Positions 44,230 through 53,537 of a stretch of 64,000 nucleotides of DNA are shown here, piece after piece. Location: the NCBI RefSeq assembly GCF_000374845.1, contig NZ_KB895414.1, positions 124,001 through 188,000 of the forward strand, in the 5' to 3' direction. The stretch comes from Paenibacillus terrigena DSM 21567 (GTDB lineage: Bacteria; Bacillota; Bacilli; Paenibacillales; Paenibacillaceae). The notes beneath the pieces were generated by a model. It was not told the DNA's origin and ran no database searches. It saw only the letters and a list, made by a program, of their open reading frames with translations. The translations under genes and the position numbers were made by a program. The first letter of the stretch is position 1; each line of letters begins with the position of its first letter.

Positions 44230-44285
44230 ACAAAAAAAGCTGCCTTACGCAGATCGAGATGATCTGGATAAGACAGCCTTCTTTT
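44230..44285 (-). terminator. Intrinsic terminator of the second transporter unit
   Basis: An interrupted stem (AAGGCTG...TTA..CAGATC with GATCTG..TAAG.CAGC) is followed by seven T residues, eleven bases after the solute-binding stop codon. Confidence 0.8.
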
Positions 44286-44296
44286 AAGACAGTTTA

Positions 44297-45985
44297 TTAT
44301 TTTGCCGTTGCCGATTTGAACCAATCGTTAACTTCTTTCGTGATTTGATCGCCGCCATTTGCTTTCCAGCTTGTAACGAACTGATCAAATGCATCCACTG
44401 GCAATTTGCCGTAGATGATCTTATTGAACGTCTCCATCTCGGATTGACGCAGCAAGTTCCATTTCGTGATCATCGTTGGTGTTGCTGCACCTGTGAAGTA
44501 ATTTTGCTTACGAATATCCAATTGCGACATAACAACCTTCGCTGCATACCAGTTCTCTGGTTTACGGAATTCTGCAATTTGCTTCTCATATGGTGTCTCA
44601 GGCTTCGCGCCGTCTGCAAGCTTCACAAGCGTCTTCATGTACAGATCCGGAATACGAGCAGGACCTGTTAAGTAAGGGAAGTCGTTGTTGAAGTCTTTGA
44701 TCTTATCTTTATTGCTCGTCGGTTGTCCGTCTACGACATCCCAGTCATATCCTTTAGCAAAACCGTATTCATAAGCGCTGCCTGTCTTCGGATTTGCAAG
44801 ATTATCAAGCAGGTAGTTGTAATAGAGAATGATCGCTTCCGGATGCTTCGCATCTTTATTGATCATGATACTGCTGTTAACACCGGAGTTCTGCCATTTC
44901 GTTCCCATCAATCCATCTGGACCTGCAGGAACAGGGTATGCTTTATATTTCGAACCCTTCACATTCTTCAACAAGTCCGGAGCTGGCCAATCTGGAACCC
45001 AGTTCGCACCTGCCAAGATGCCTGCTTCACCTTTTGTCCAACTCTCAGATGCTTTGCCTTCATCCCACAATGCCGCATCGACGTGGATGTAACCTTTATC
45101 CATCCATTCTTTCAACTTCGCAAGTGCTTGCTTGGCGCCTGGGTGAACCGAACCGTAGACCAAGTTGCCATCCGCATCTTTATTCCACTGCTCTTCGATC
45201 GTTCCATAAGCACCGAATAACCAATCGAGCGAAGCCATCCATGTATTTGTATTACCTTTCAACGACACTGCTAATGGGAAGACATTCTTCGCAGGCAGAC
45301 CGTCTGGATTTTGGTTCTTGAACTTATCCATAATGTTCTCTAGATCCGCGATTGTCTTAGGCGCTTGAAGGTTCAGCTTCTCCATCCAATCTTCGCGAAG
45401 CCATAGTAGTGTATCATCATTATCGGTATATTCCATGATTGGCAGGTTGTACTTTTTGCCATCACGCGTGAACGGATACCATAACTCTGGATTCTTCTCC
45501 GTGTGATCTTTCCAGATTTTATTCGCATATTTATCGAACAGCTCGTCAATTGCGATGAATTGTCCAGAATCGATCAATTGGTTCGTCAGAACGCGATCAG
45601 TCGGAACGGGAACGAAATCAGGCAGCTTCTCGCCGGAAGTAACTGCAAGCTGCAGCTTCTGACGATACTGCGCATCGCCAGCCGGATACCAAGTATCCTT
45701 ATGCTTAATCCCGAGTGTCTCGAGCATCCAGCGATCATGAGCGTTGTTTTCTTTTGTATCGCCCTTTGTAAATTTCTTCGTCGGCATGAGACTTGTACTA
45801 ATCTCAATCGGCGGGTCATATTTTCCTTTTGCAAATGCTTCATCCGCTGCAGAAACCGTATTTGTATCGGTCGGCTTCTCTGCTGCCTTCTCCGTATTGC
45901 CGCTGTCCGTTTTCCCGCCGCAGGCTGAGATCACGAGCAGAGCTGAGACCATAAGTAGCAGCAATGATTTTCTGAATTTACCCAT
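44297..45985 (-). CDS. Extracellular solute-binding lipoprotein, LplA type (second system)
   Basis: The 562-residue lipoprotein has lipobox ISAC (Cys22) and a short linker, then the binding domain. Its C-terminal VDAFDQFVTSWKANGGDQITKEVNDW closely matches the same region of the first system, so the two arose from one ancestor. ATG follows GGGGGAATACAG. It is the last gene of a kinase-regulator-binding-protein unit, unlike the first system, where it is first. The permeases lie on the opposite strand 3.7 kb away. Confidence 0.92.
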   Translation of the reverse strand: MGKFRKSLLLLMVSALLVISACGGKTDSGNTEKAAEKPTDTNTVSAADEAFAKGKYDPPIEISTSLMPTKKFTKGDTKENNAHDRWMLETLGIKHKDTWYPAGDAQYRQKLQLAVTSGEKLPDFVPVPTDRVLTNQLIDSGQFIAIDELFDKYANKIWKDHTEKNPELWYPFTRDGKKYNLPIMEYTDNDDTLLWLREDWMEKLNLQAPKTIADLENIMDKFKNQNPDGLPAKNVFPLAVSLKGNTNTWMASLDWLFGAYGTIEEQWNKDADGNLVYGSVHPGAKQALAKLKEWMDKGYIHVDAALWDEGKASESWTKGEAGILAGANWVPDWPAPDLLKNVKGSKYKAYPVPAGPDGLMGTKWQNSGVNSSIMINKDAKHPEAIILYYNYLLDNLANPKTGSAYEYGFAKGYDWDVVDGQPTSNKDKIKDFNNDFPYLTGPARIPDLYMKTLVKLADGAKPETPYEKQIAEFRKPENWYAAKVVMSQLDIRKQNYFTGAATPTMITKWNLLRQSEMETFNKIIYGKLPVDAFDQFVTSWKANGGDQITKEVNDWFKSATAK

Positions 45986-46071
45986 TCTGTATTCCCCCTA
46001 CTGTGTAAGATAGCTACATCTGTAACTTTACCAACGGACTAGGGAGGACATCTATATGACTTTGTTAGTTT

Positions 46072-47700
46072 TTATAGGACTCTATCATGCGTTTCATGAC
46101 CGTCTCGATATTCCTGTGGTGTCACCCCGAACTGACGTTTGAACACTTTGATGAAGTACGCCGGGTCCAAATATCCGATTTCCTGACTGATTTCATAGAC
46201 CTTCTTATCGGTCGTCTTCAGCTTGTGACAAGCCCGATCCATCCGAAGTCTTGATACATAATCACTGATGCCTTCCCCTGTCTCGATCTTATATATTTTG
46301 GACAAATGCGTCGGATGCAAGTTCACATGATCCGCAAGCGCGCGCAAAGAGACATCCAGATGCAAATTTTTCTCCGCAAAAGCTTGAAGCTTCGATACGT
46401 AAGTCGACCGGCTGTCCGAGGCTTGATCAGAATTCGCTTCCTGCAGCTTCGTAAGGACACGGAGCGACCAATTCCGCAGCTTGCTAATGGTGGAGAAGGC
46501 CTCGCCGTTCTGCATCATCTCCATGTCAGGTCCGATGAGACGTGTCAGACTCTGGCCGTTCCGATGCGCCAAATAAGTAAAGGAAGAACCAATAACGAAG
46601 CCTGCTTCCATGCAATGCTCCAGCGATTCCGCCCAATCCCGGTCCAGCTCCACGCATACCGCACTGATCTTTTCTTTGACGGCCTCCCAGCGCCCTGCCT
46701 CAAGCAGATTCATGAAGGATGGAGGCAGATAGAGCGCATCCAGCGGCCGCTGAGATAGACTCGGATCCACATCCAAGGCACGCGTAACGAATTCGCGCTC
46801 ATCCCCAACAATTTGCCGAAAATAGGATGTCGCCTGCAAATACCGCTCAGGCAACTGCTGAGGAAAACGGAATCCATCGGTCATGACGATGGATATGGAA
46901 GCTCGCAGGAACTGCTTAACCTTGTATTGCAACTGGATCGCCAATTTCTCTAGCTTCGCCCCTCGACTTGCCACTGTGCTAATTCCTTTGAATTGGAGGA
47001 CAAAGGCCAAATAGCCATGCTCCTCCTTCACGCCCCACACTTCGCAAGATTCTCCGAGTATTTCTTGCGCCATATTCATCATGGCATATTCTAACAGCTG
47101 AGGCCCCATCTTCTTCGTGTAGTCGGACGCCTCTTCAATCCGAACCAGAAGAAGCACCGCCTCTCCTTCATGGAAGGGCAGCAGATAGTTCTCCAATTTG
47201 CGCTCCCATTCTTCATCTGCCATCGGTTGACCTCGAAATGCATCAAGAAGAAGCTGTCCCTGCAGCAGCGGCAAGTTCTCCCGAAGCGTATGAACCGTCC
47301 GTTCAACAGAGCTGATCTGCTCCCATTCCCGGTTCAACTGATCGATGGCGATCCGAACAGCACCGAATAATTCCTCGTCAGTGGGTGGCTTGAGCAGATA
47401 ATCTATCGCTTGGTTCTGGAGAGCCTTCTTCGTAAATTCAAAATCCGAGTGACCTGATAAAATAATACATTTAATGCGTCCATCCACGGCTCTAACCCGC
47501 TCAATCAACTCAAGACCCGTCATTTCAGGCATAATAATATCCGATATGACAATGTCAATGGGATTTGTCTCTATGATCTGCAGCGCTTCCTGTGCGGAAT
47601 ACGCTCGATGCACTTGTTCAATACCTAGGGTATGCCAAGGCTTGAACATGGATAAATTATCTACCCAATGCGCTTCATCATCTACTATGATCATCTGCAT
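46072..47700 (-). CDS. YesN-type response regulator with AraC output domain (second system)
   Basis: The 542-residue protein has a receiver domain (about 1-120) with D7/D8 and phospho-acceptor D54 (VISDIIMPEM), a long helical middle and two C-terminal HTH motifs (VSLRALADHVNLHPTHLSKIY and VYEISQEIGYLDPAYFIKVF). It starts one base after the kinase stop codon, so translation is coupled. It may act on the divergent permease promoter and on the solute-binding gene downstream. Confidence 0.9.
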   Translation of the reverse strand: MQMIIVDDEAHWVDNLSMFKPWHTLGIEQVHRAYSAQEALQIIETNPIDIVISDIIMPEMTGLELIERVRAVDGRIKCIILSGHSDFEFTKKALQNQAIDYLLKPPTDEELFGAVRIAIDQLNREWEQISSVERTVHTLRENLPLLQGQLLLDAFRGQPMADEEWERKLENYLLPFHEGEAVLLLVRIEEASDYTKKMGPQLLEYAMMNMAQEILGESCEVWGVKEEHGYLAFVLQFKGISTVASRGAKLEKLAIQLQYKVKQFLRASISIVMTDGFRFPQQLPERYLQATSYFRQIVGDEREFVTRALDVDPSLSQRPLDALYLPPSFMNLLEAGRWEAVKEKISAVCVELDRDWAESLEHCMEAGFVIGSSFTYLAHRNGQSLTRLIGPDMEMMQNGEAFSTISKLRNWSLRVLTKLQEANSDQASDSRSTYVSKLQAFAEKNLHLDVSLRALADHVNLHPTHLSKIYKIETGEGISDYVSRLRMDRACHKLKTTDKKVYEISQEIGYLDPAYFIKVFKRQFGVTPQEYRDGHETHDRVL

Positions 47701-47701
47701 G

Positions 47702-49531
47702 CTAGTTATCTCCTTTTTCGGCCTTCTTCAGACGATCTTGTTCATCTGCAGGAAGCTCCCATTGTATCACGGTTCGAAATCCTCCGAGTGGGGACTTCGT
47801 AAAATGCAGGAATGACGATCCGCCGAATTGATGCATAATTCGCTGATTGGTATTCCATAGTCCGCAGCCCATCTCCTCTTGAAGCGGTTCCAGCATTTTA
47901 CGATTCAAGGCTTCTTCGTCTTCCGCTGTCATCCCCGGCCCGTCATCATCCACATAGATCGTGCAATAACGTTCAGAGAATTCCCCAACGATTTGAATAG
48001 CACCTGACGAGTATGTTTTGCCTATACCGTGAATGACCGCGTTCTCAACAATCGGCTGCAGCAATAGTCGCGGAACATGCTGTGCAAGCATCGGTTCAGG
48101 CATGTCGATATGATAGTCTATTCGTCCATTCCGCAATTTCTGAATGTCCAGATAATTCACGAGCAGTTTCACTTCCTCGCTTAGTGTCGCCGTCTCCTTC
48201 TCCATGCGGGTCGTATATCGATAATACGCACTTAAATTATGCGCCATCGATACGACGGCCTCCTCCTCTTTCATTTGAGCCATATTAATAATGTAGCCGA
48301 GGCAATTATAGAGGAAATGCGGATTTATCTGCGCTTGCAACTGCTTAAGTGTCGCTTCGCGAGCTCGCAGTTTCTCGTTCAGGACATTTTCGATGAGATC
48401 TTGAATTTGACGCGACATCTCATTAAATCGATGGAATAAGAATGAGAATTCACTGCTATCCTTCGAATAAATGCGAACCGTGAAATCCCCTCGCTTCACG
48501 CGCTGCAATCCGCCGATCAGCTGCTTAATCGGCCGCTGCACATTTCGATATAGCAGAATAGAAGCTGTGATACCCACGACAAATAACAAGACCATCGTGA
48601 AATAGAATAAATCACGACTATACGAAATGGGACCGAGTACTTGCTCAAGCGCTACGACATCGACCAGATACCAATTGAGATTCGGCGACTTGATGGAGCT
48701 GAGTAGATAGGATTTGCCATCCAACTGGATCACTTGCTGATTCGTATCCCCAAGCGTCATCTCGTCCAAGGCCGGGATCAGCTCATGAATCAGCTTTTGA
48801 TTCGCTGTTCGGTTTAAGATTGGTGCTTCACCCTTGTGATAGAACACCGTCTCACGCTGCCCGCCAGCTTTATAGGAATCTAGCATATTCTGAATGTTCT
48901 CATTGCTAAAGCTCGCCTCAACGACAAGACTGCTGCCGCGAATGACACCTTGTTGACCAAAATTGTCCGTATAGAGCCAATAGAATGCTTTCGGTTCTCC
49001 CGCCTTGGGTGACTGACCGTGCCGATATACCCAATTGCTGCTCACATTCCCTGTGAGATACGTATCGTCGTACTTGCTATCATTGCTGAAGTTGGATATT
49101 AAATCTTGATTCTGCTGCGAATATACCGTATACCTAGCCGGCCATATATTGACAATCCCCGATTGAAGCACCATTTTCTCCTGTACAGCATATCGAGTCT
49201 GCATGCGATCATATCGATCTCCCCAGATCTGTAATCCGTTAAATGTCTTCACATTGGGATCCTTCGAGAAGGAGATCGTGAAGTCCATCATTTGCTTAAT
49301 TCTAGATTCAATCTGTCCCGATAGGAATGTAAGCTGCCTTGTATTGGACATCTGGAGTTCTTTACTCACGACATTAAGTGCAACATCATTCGAATACGAA
49401 TACATCAGAATGATCGGGATGAACAAAATCACAATCAACAAGTTCATTTTGGCGAACAGACTCTGCCTAGACCCGAATAACCTTCTCCTTATGTAATCGA
49501 TCCCTCTATGCCATCCCATGCGCAGTCCCAT
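47702..49531 (-). CDS. YesM/LytS-type sensor histidine kinase (second system)
   Basis: The 609-residue kinase has membrane segments at about 29-45 and 309-328, an extracellular sensor of about 260 residues between, a HAMP domain, the phospho-acceptor H405 in LQAQINPHFLYN, and a GHKL ATPase domain with VDDDGPGM. ATG follows AGGGGGATTCGGGC. It is the first gene of its unit. The promoter region is shared with the permease genes on the other strand. Confidence 0.9.
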   Translation of the reverse strand: MGLRMGWHRGIDYIRRRLFGSRQSLFAKMNLLIVILFIPIILMYSYSNDVALNVVSKELQMSNTRQLTFLSGQIESRIKQMMDFTISFSKDPNVKTFNGLQIWGDRYDRMQTRYAVQEKMVLQSGIVNIWPARYTVYSQQNQDLISNFSNDSKYDDTYLTGNVSSNWVYRHGQSPKAGEPKAFYWLYTDNFGQQGVIRGSSLVVEASFSNENIQNMLDSYKAGGQRETVFYHKGEAPILNRTANQKLIHELIPALDEMTLGDTNQQVIQLDGKSYLLSSIKSPNLNWYLVDVVALEQVLGPISYSRDLFYFTMVLLFVVGITASILLYRNVQRPIKQLIGGLQRVKRGDFTVRIYSKDSSEFSFLFHRFNEMSRQIQDLIENVLNEKLRAREATLKQLQAQINPHFLYNCLGYIINMAQMKEEEAVVSMAHNLSAYYRYTTRMEKETATLSEEVKLLVNYLDIQKLRNGRIDYHIDMPEPMLAQHVPRLLLQPIVENAVIHGIGKTYSSGAIQIVGEFSERYCTIYVDDDGPGMTAEDEEALNRKMLEPLQEEMGCGLWNTNQRIMHQFGGSSFLHFTKSPLGGFRTVIQWELPADEQDRLKKAEKGDN

Positions 49532-49610
49532 GCCCGAATCCCCCTATTCATGATCCCTAACAAAACCCTATCGAGCCTAACATTGTCATATAGTCTCGCG
49601 ACATCGCCGC

Positions 49611-49627
49611 TTGCTACTATTAATAGC
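49611..49627. promoter_or_regulatory. Palindromic site between divergent kinase and permease genes
   Basis: TGCTA..TATTAATAGCA forms a palindrome around CTATTAATAG in the 191-bp divergent spacer. It could be a regulator site, but this is not proven. Confidence 0.4.
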
Positions 49628-49722
49628 AGAGATCCTCTTTTTACACAATTTTATTTTTCTAAGGTCATTTAAAAAGTTAACTTATGACTTTTAAACACCA
49701 ATTCAACGAACGGGAGAGCGCC

Positions 49723-50673
49723 ATGGATATGAATACGACGCAACAAACAGCCCTTAACACCGGCAGTCACAAGATGACAAAACGCAGCAACAAGCCCACT
49801 TGGATATTACATCTAATGGTCTTACCTGCGGCTATTCTAGTTTTTATATTCTCTTATCTTCCGATGTCGGGCATTGTTATGGCATTTCAGGATTATAAAG
49901 CCGCTCTAGGCATTACAGGTTCTCCATGGGTTGGCCTGAAGCATTTTCAGTACATGTTCCAGAACGAATACTTCTTGCAGATTACGTGGAATACATTATT
50001 CTTCGCCTGCTCCAAAATTGTCATGAACCTGCTCATCCCATTTATATTCGCCTTGCTGCTGAATGAAGTGCGGCATATGGGATTCAAGCGATCGATCCAG
50101 ACCTTTGTCTATTTGCCTCACTTCTTGTCCTGGGTAACACTCGGCGGGATTCTGATCGACATGCTCGCACAGACCGGCATTATCAATCAGTTCCTAACGT
50201 CTATCTTCGGGACTAAACCGATCTTCTTCCTTGGTGATGGCTTCTGGTTCCGGCTCACCATCATCTTCAGTGACGTCTGGAAAGAATTCGGATTCAACAC
50301 AATCATCTTCCTAGCAGCCCTGGCAGGCATTAACCCTGCACTATACGAAGCAGCCGAAGTCGATGGAGCTAGCCGATTCAAGCAGACGCTATATATTACG
50401 ATCCCTTCGTTGATTCCAATCACCATCGTTGTTGCGACACTCGCACTCGGTAATGTATTGAACGCGAATTTCGACCAGATCTTCAACCTATACAACCCGC
50501 TAATCTACCAACAAGGCGATATTATCGACACGTTCGTCTATCGTGAGGGTCTGCTGACGGGGCAATTCAGCTTCGGAACCGCCGTCAGTCTATTCAAATC
50601 CGTCATTAGCTTGATCTTAATCGTGGTCTCATATCGACTTGCATACAAATTCGCAGGGTATCGGATTTTCTAG
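49723..50673 (+). CDS. Sugar ABC transporter permease, LplB type (second system)
   Basis: I chose ATG 49723, behind CGGGAGAG, over the frame opening at 49684. The 316-residue protein has six membrane segments and the EAA loop GINPALYEAAEVDGASRFKQ. Much of it matches the first LplB-like permease. The next permease starts 15 bp after its stop, so they are co-transcribed. An ATPase gene is absent, as in the first system. Confidence 0.9.
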   Translation: MDMNTTQQTALNTGSHKMTKRSNKPTWILHLMVLPAAILVFIFSYLPMSGIVMAFQDYKAALGITGSPWVGLKHFQYMFQNEYFLQITWNTLFFACSKIVMNLLIPFIFALLLNEVRHMGFKRSIQTFVYLPHFLSWVTLGGILIDMLAQTGIINQFLTSIFGTKPIFFLGDGFWFRLTIIFSDVWKEFGFNTIIFLAALAGINPALYEAAEVDGASRFKQTLYITIPSLIPITIVVATLALGNVLNANFDQIFNLYNPLIYQQGDIIDTFVYREGLLTGQFSFGTAVSLFKSVISLILIVVSYRLAYKFAGYRIF

Positions 50674-50688
50674 AAAGGGTGACATCCA

Positions 50689-51561
50689 ATGTATCACAAA
50701 ACGCTGCCTTACCGGATCTTCTCCATCTTTAATTATGCTTTTTTGGCCATTATTTCCGTACTCTGCGTGTTGCCGATGCTGCACCTATTCATGGTATCCC
50801 TCAGCTCGCAAGCACCAGCCAATGCTGGTCTGGTGAAATTATGGCCTATCGGATTTACATTAGAAGCTTATACCAAGACCTTCGGCAACGCCAATTTCCT
50901 CTCGTCCTTATGGGTATCGGTTGAACGTACGGTGCTCGGAACAGCGCTTGCGATGGTCGTTAATACTGCCGCTGCCTATGCGTTATCCAAAGAAGCGCAT
51001 ACGTTCCGCGCGCGTAATATTTACATGTGGTATTTCGTCATTACGATGTTGTTCACCGGCGGACTTATTCCGAGTTATATTTTAATCTTGAAGCTAGGAC
51101 TCATAAATACCCTAGCAGCACTCATTCTTCCGGGCTTAGTCGGGGTCTACAACGTCATCCTGCTGCTTAATTTTTTCCGTGCAGTCCCCAAAGATCTTGA
51201 AGAAGCTGCTTTTATGGACGGTGCTGGGTATTTGCGATCATTTATTTCGATCTATCTTCCGATCTCTCTGCCCGCGATCGCAACCGTCTCGTTATTCATT
51301 ATGGTAGGTCATTGGAATGCCTATTTTGACGGATTGATCTACATCAAAGAATCGGAGAATTTGCCGCTCGCGAGCTTCATGCAGACGATTATCGTTCAAG
51401 CGGATATGACCAAGTTCGATCCTTCGCTCGTAGCCAACTTATCACAGCGCACGATTCGTGCTTCCCAGATCTTTATCGGCGCGCTGCCTATCTTGATGGT
51501 CTATCCGTTCCTACAGCGTTTCTTCGTCAAAGGAATTGTCATTGGGGCCGTCAAAGAGTAG
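50689..51561 (+). CDS. Sugar ABC transporter permease, LplC type (second system)
   Basis: The 290-residue protein has about six membrane segments, starting with FNYAFLAIISVLCVLPMLHLFMV, and the EAA loop VPKDLEEAAFMDGAGYLRSF. ATG follows AAAGGGTGA. It is the second gene of a two-gene permease unit and pairs with the LplB-like protein upstream. Its end, KGIVIGAVKE, is the usual one for this family. No terminator is obvious before sodC. Confidence 0.9.
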   Translation: MYHKTLPYRIFSIFNYAFLAIISVLCVLPMLHLFMVSLSSQAPANAGLVKLWPIGFTLEAYTKTFGNANFLSSLWVSVERTVLGTALAMVVNTAAAYALSKEAHTFRARNIYMWYFVITMLFTGGLIPSYILILKLGLINTLAALILPGLVGVYNVILLLNFFRAVPKDLEEAAFMDGAGYLRSFISIYLPISLPAIATVSLFIMVGHWNAYFDGLIYIKESENLPLASFMQTIIVQADMTKFDPSLVANLSQRTIRASQIFIGALPILMVYPFLQRFFVKGIVIGAVKE

Positions 51562-51700
51562 AAGATCTATCGAAGCGTCTTTCGATTCATCGTTCTTACG
51601 AGGATGCATACATTCATTCTTTCCAGAAGAGGTTTGCTTTTGCCGTTATTGGGAAAAATAGATGAATGTTTGATGCATAAGAGCGATCAATTGGAGGCGT

Positions 51701-52270
51701 ATGAAATTGAAAAAAACATCTTGGGCATGGCTTGCAGGCGGCATAATTCTTGCATTAACAGGCTGTGATGCACAGCAATCCGCTATGCACGTATCTGCAG
51801 CCCATGAACCCTCAGCCAATGTACAACCGGTAACATCCGATATTATCAATGGCAAAGGCAAAAAAATCGGAACAGCGACATTCACGCAACTCGCAAAAGG
51901 TGTCCAAATTGATGTATCCGCATCTGGACTCAAAAAAGGATTGCATGGTATCCATATCCATGAGATGGGCAAATGTGAAGCGCCAGACTTCAAGTCGGCT
52001 GGCGGACATTTCAACCCCACCAGCAAAGAGCATGGATTTAACAATCCGAATGGGGAGCATGCAGGAGATCTTGCGAACCTCGTCGTCGGCTCAAACGGCA
52101 AAGGTGAAGTGCAATTCGTCAATACTGCAGTGACGCTGCGGAAGGGCGAACCGAACTCCCTATTCAAGGAAGGCGGGACTTCACTCGTCATTCACGCAGA
52201 TCCGGATGATATGCACACGAATCCTGCTGGCAACTCCGGGGATCGAATCGGCTGCGCCGTTATTCGCTAA
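51701..52270 (+). CDS. sodC: Cu/Zn superoxide dismutase lipoprotein
   Basis: It turns superoxide into hydrogen peroxide and oxygen outside the cytoplasmic membrane. The 189-residue precursor has a lipobox LTGC (Cys22). Copper and zinc ligands are visible: H85, H87, H103, H111, H120, D123 and H165. The pair C92 and C185 can form the family disulfide. The catalytic Arg is likely R182. ATG follows GGAGGCGT. It shares a bidirectional terminator with the convergent MFS gene. Confidence 0.93.
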   Translation: MKLKKTSWAWLAGGIILALTGCDAQQSAMHVSAAHEPSANVQPVTSDIINGKGKKIGTATFTQLAKGVQIDVSASGLKKGLHGIHIHEMGKCEAPDFKSAGGHFNPTSKEHGFNNPNGEHAGDLANLVVGSNGKGEVQFVNTAVTLRKGEPNSLFKEGGTSLVIHADPDDMHTNPAGNSGDRIGCAVIR

Positions 52271-52291
52271 CAACAACTAACCATTCAAGCA

Positions 52292-52335
52292 TAGCCCCCT
52301 CAGGCACCTAACCATGGTACTTAAGGGGGCTATTG
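52292..52335 (+). terminator. Bidirectional terminator
   Basis: AGCCCCCT and AGGGGGCT form a perfect 8-bp outer stem with a 27-base interior, between convergent sodC and MFS genes. Confidence 0.65.
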
Positions 52336-53501
52336 TTCGGTATACGCTTCTCACGAAGCAAGATAAACGTCATCAATGCCAGTGATGTCATTACCAGAGC
52401 TGCTGGTATCACGAAAATGGTCGGTTGGTAACCCGGTATAAGGAATGGCAGCACATAGCCGACCAAGGAAGCGGTCTGCGATAAGAAGACATATAGACTT
52501 GATCCAAAACCGACTCGCGTATGGAACATCCGCTGTACGTACCCCATGGCTACGCCATACAAAACAGACACGAAGAAGGAATACAATGGTTGAACCATAA
52601 AGAAAATAATGAGCGGCGGTGACAGCGCGTACGTTATGTAGACGACGATCGCACATAAACTGGCGATGAATATCACCTTTTTACTGCCATATCTCGCAGC
52701 CCAATAGCCCGCTAAAGTCATAAATAACAGTTCGAACACTGCTTGAGCACTCCACAAATAAGACATCAACTGCGGCTCCTTAAATTTCTGAACAACAACG
52801 AGCGGCAAATAAAGCCCGCGCAGCGCATCACCGCAGGAGAGCAATAGGAGCGCAATCAGCATGATGATCGAGAGCGGCTCACCCATACTCTTCTGGGATA
52901 GTGAACCGACTTCTTCTTCTCGGAATACGAGCAGCAAAGCTAATAACATGACATAACCGAGTAGATTTCCCCACAAAATCCCTTTAAAATCAGCGAACAA
53001 ATAGACATTCGCGCCGACCAACAGCCCCGTGAAAAACCCTACACTATACGTGGTACGAAGCCAAATTTGAGCCATTTCAAAAAACGCAGACGCATGCCGC
53101 ATGAAGTGATTGCGAGCCATAGCGAACAGCTGCCCCATGATGAGCCCTGAAGGTGCAACGATGAAGATCATGCCAATCAAAGCTATGTCGTATGTAGAGG
53201 CTTGCATATAGATCGTAAGACCGATGATACATAACATACTCGCAATAACAGGGAGCGTCTTCTTACGCTTCATTCGATCACTGATCAATCCAACCGCAAT
53301 CGTCGTGATCATATTCAACAAAAGCGCAATCGAGAAAATTGAGGTAATCTCCCATTTGCTAAGTCCAATACCATCCCTCATATACACCGCATTCATCGGC
53401 GCGAGAATGCCCATACCAATGCCATAGGCGAACATCCCGATAATTAACGGTTTTGCTCCATGGATGCGGAAAAATTCTGTCATATCGGCCAACCACTTCA
53501 T
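52308..53501 (-). CDS. MFS transporter (sugar-type)
   Basis: The 397-residue protein has about twelve membrane segments and the A-loop motif GLISDRMKRKKTLP. ATG follows AGGAGCG. It is the last of three closely spaced minus-strand genes (GH95, DUF5107, MFS; gaps of 21 and 36 bp). It may take up the sugar freed by GH95 or export a product. Direction cannot be told. Confidence 0.82.
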   Translation of the reverse strand: MKWLADMTEFFRIHGAKPLIIGMFAYGIGMGILAPMNAVYMRDGIGLSKWEITSIFSIALLLNMITTIAVGLISDRMKRKKTLPVIASMLCIIGLTIYMQASTYDIALIGMIFIVAPSGLIMGQLFAMARNHFMRHASAFFEMAQIWLRTTYSVGFFTGLLVGANVYLFADFKGILWGNLLGYVMLLALLLVFREEEVGSLSQKSMGEPLSIIMLIALLLLSCGDALRGLYLPLVVVQKFKEPQLMSYLWSAQAVFELLFMTLAGYWAARYGSKKVIFIASLCAIVVYITYALSPPLIIFFMVQPLYSFFVSVLYGVAMGYVQRMFHTRVGFGSSLYVFLSQTASLVGYVLPFLIPGYQPTIFVIPAALVMTSLALMTFILLREKRIPNNSPLKYHG

Positions 53502-53537
53502 CTTACAGCCACGCTCCTTCTACTTATCGACTTCTAC

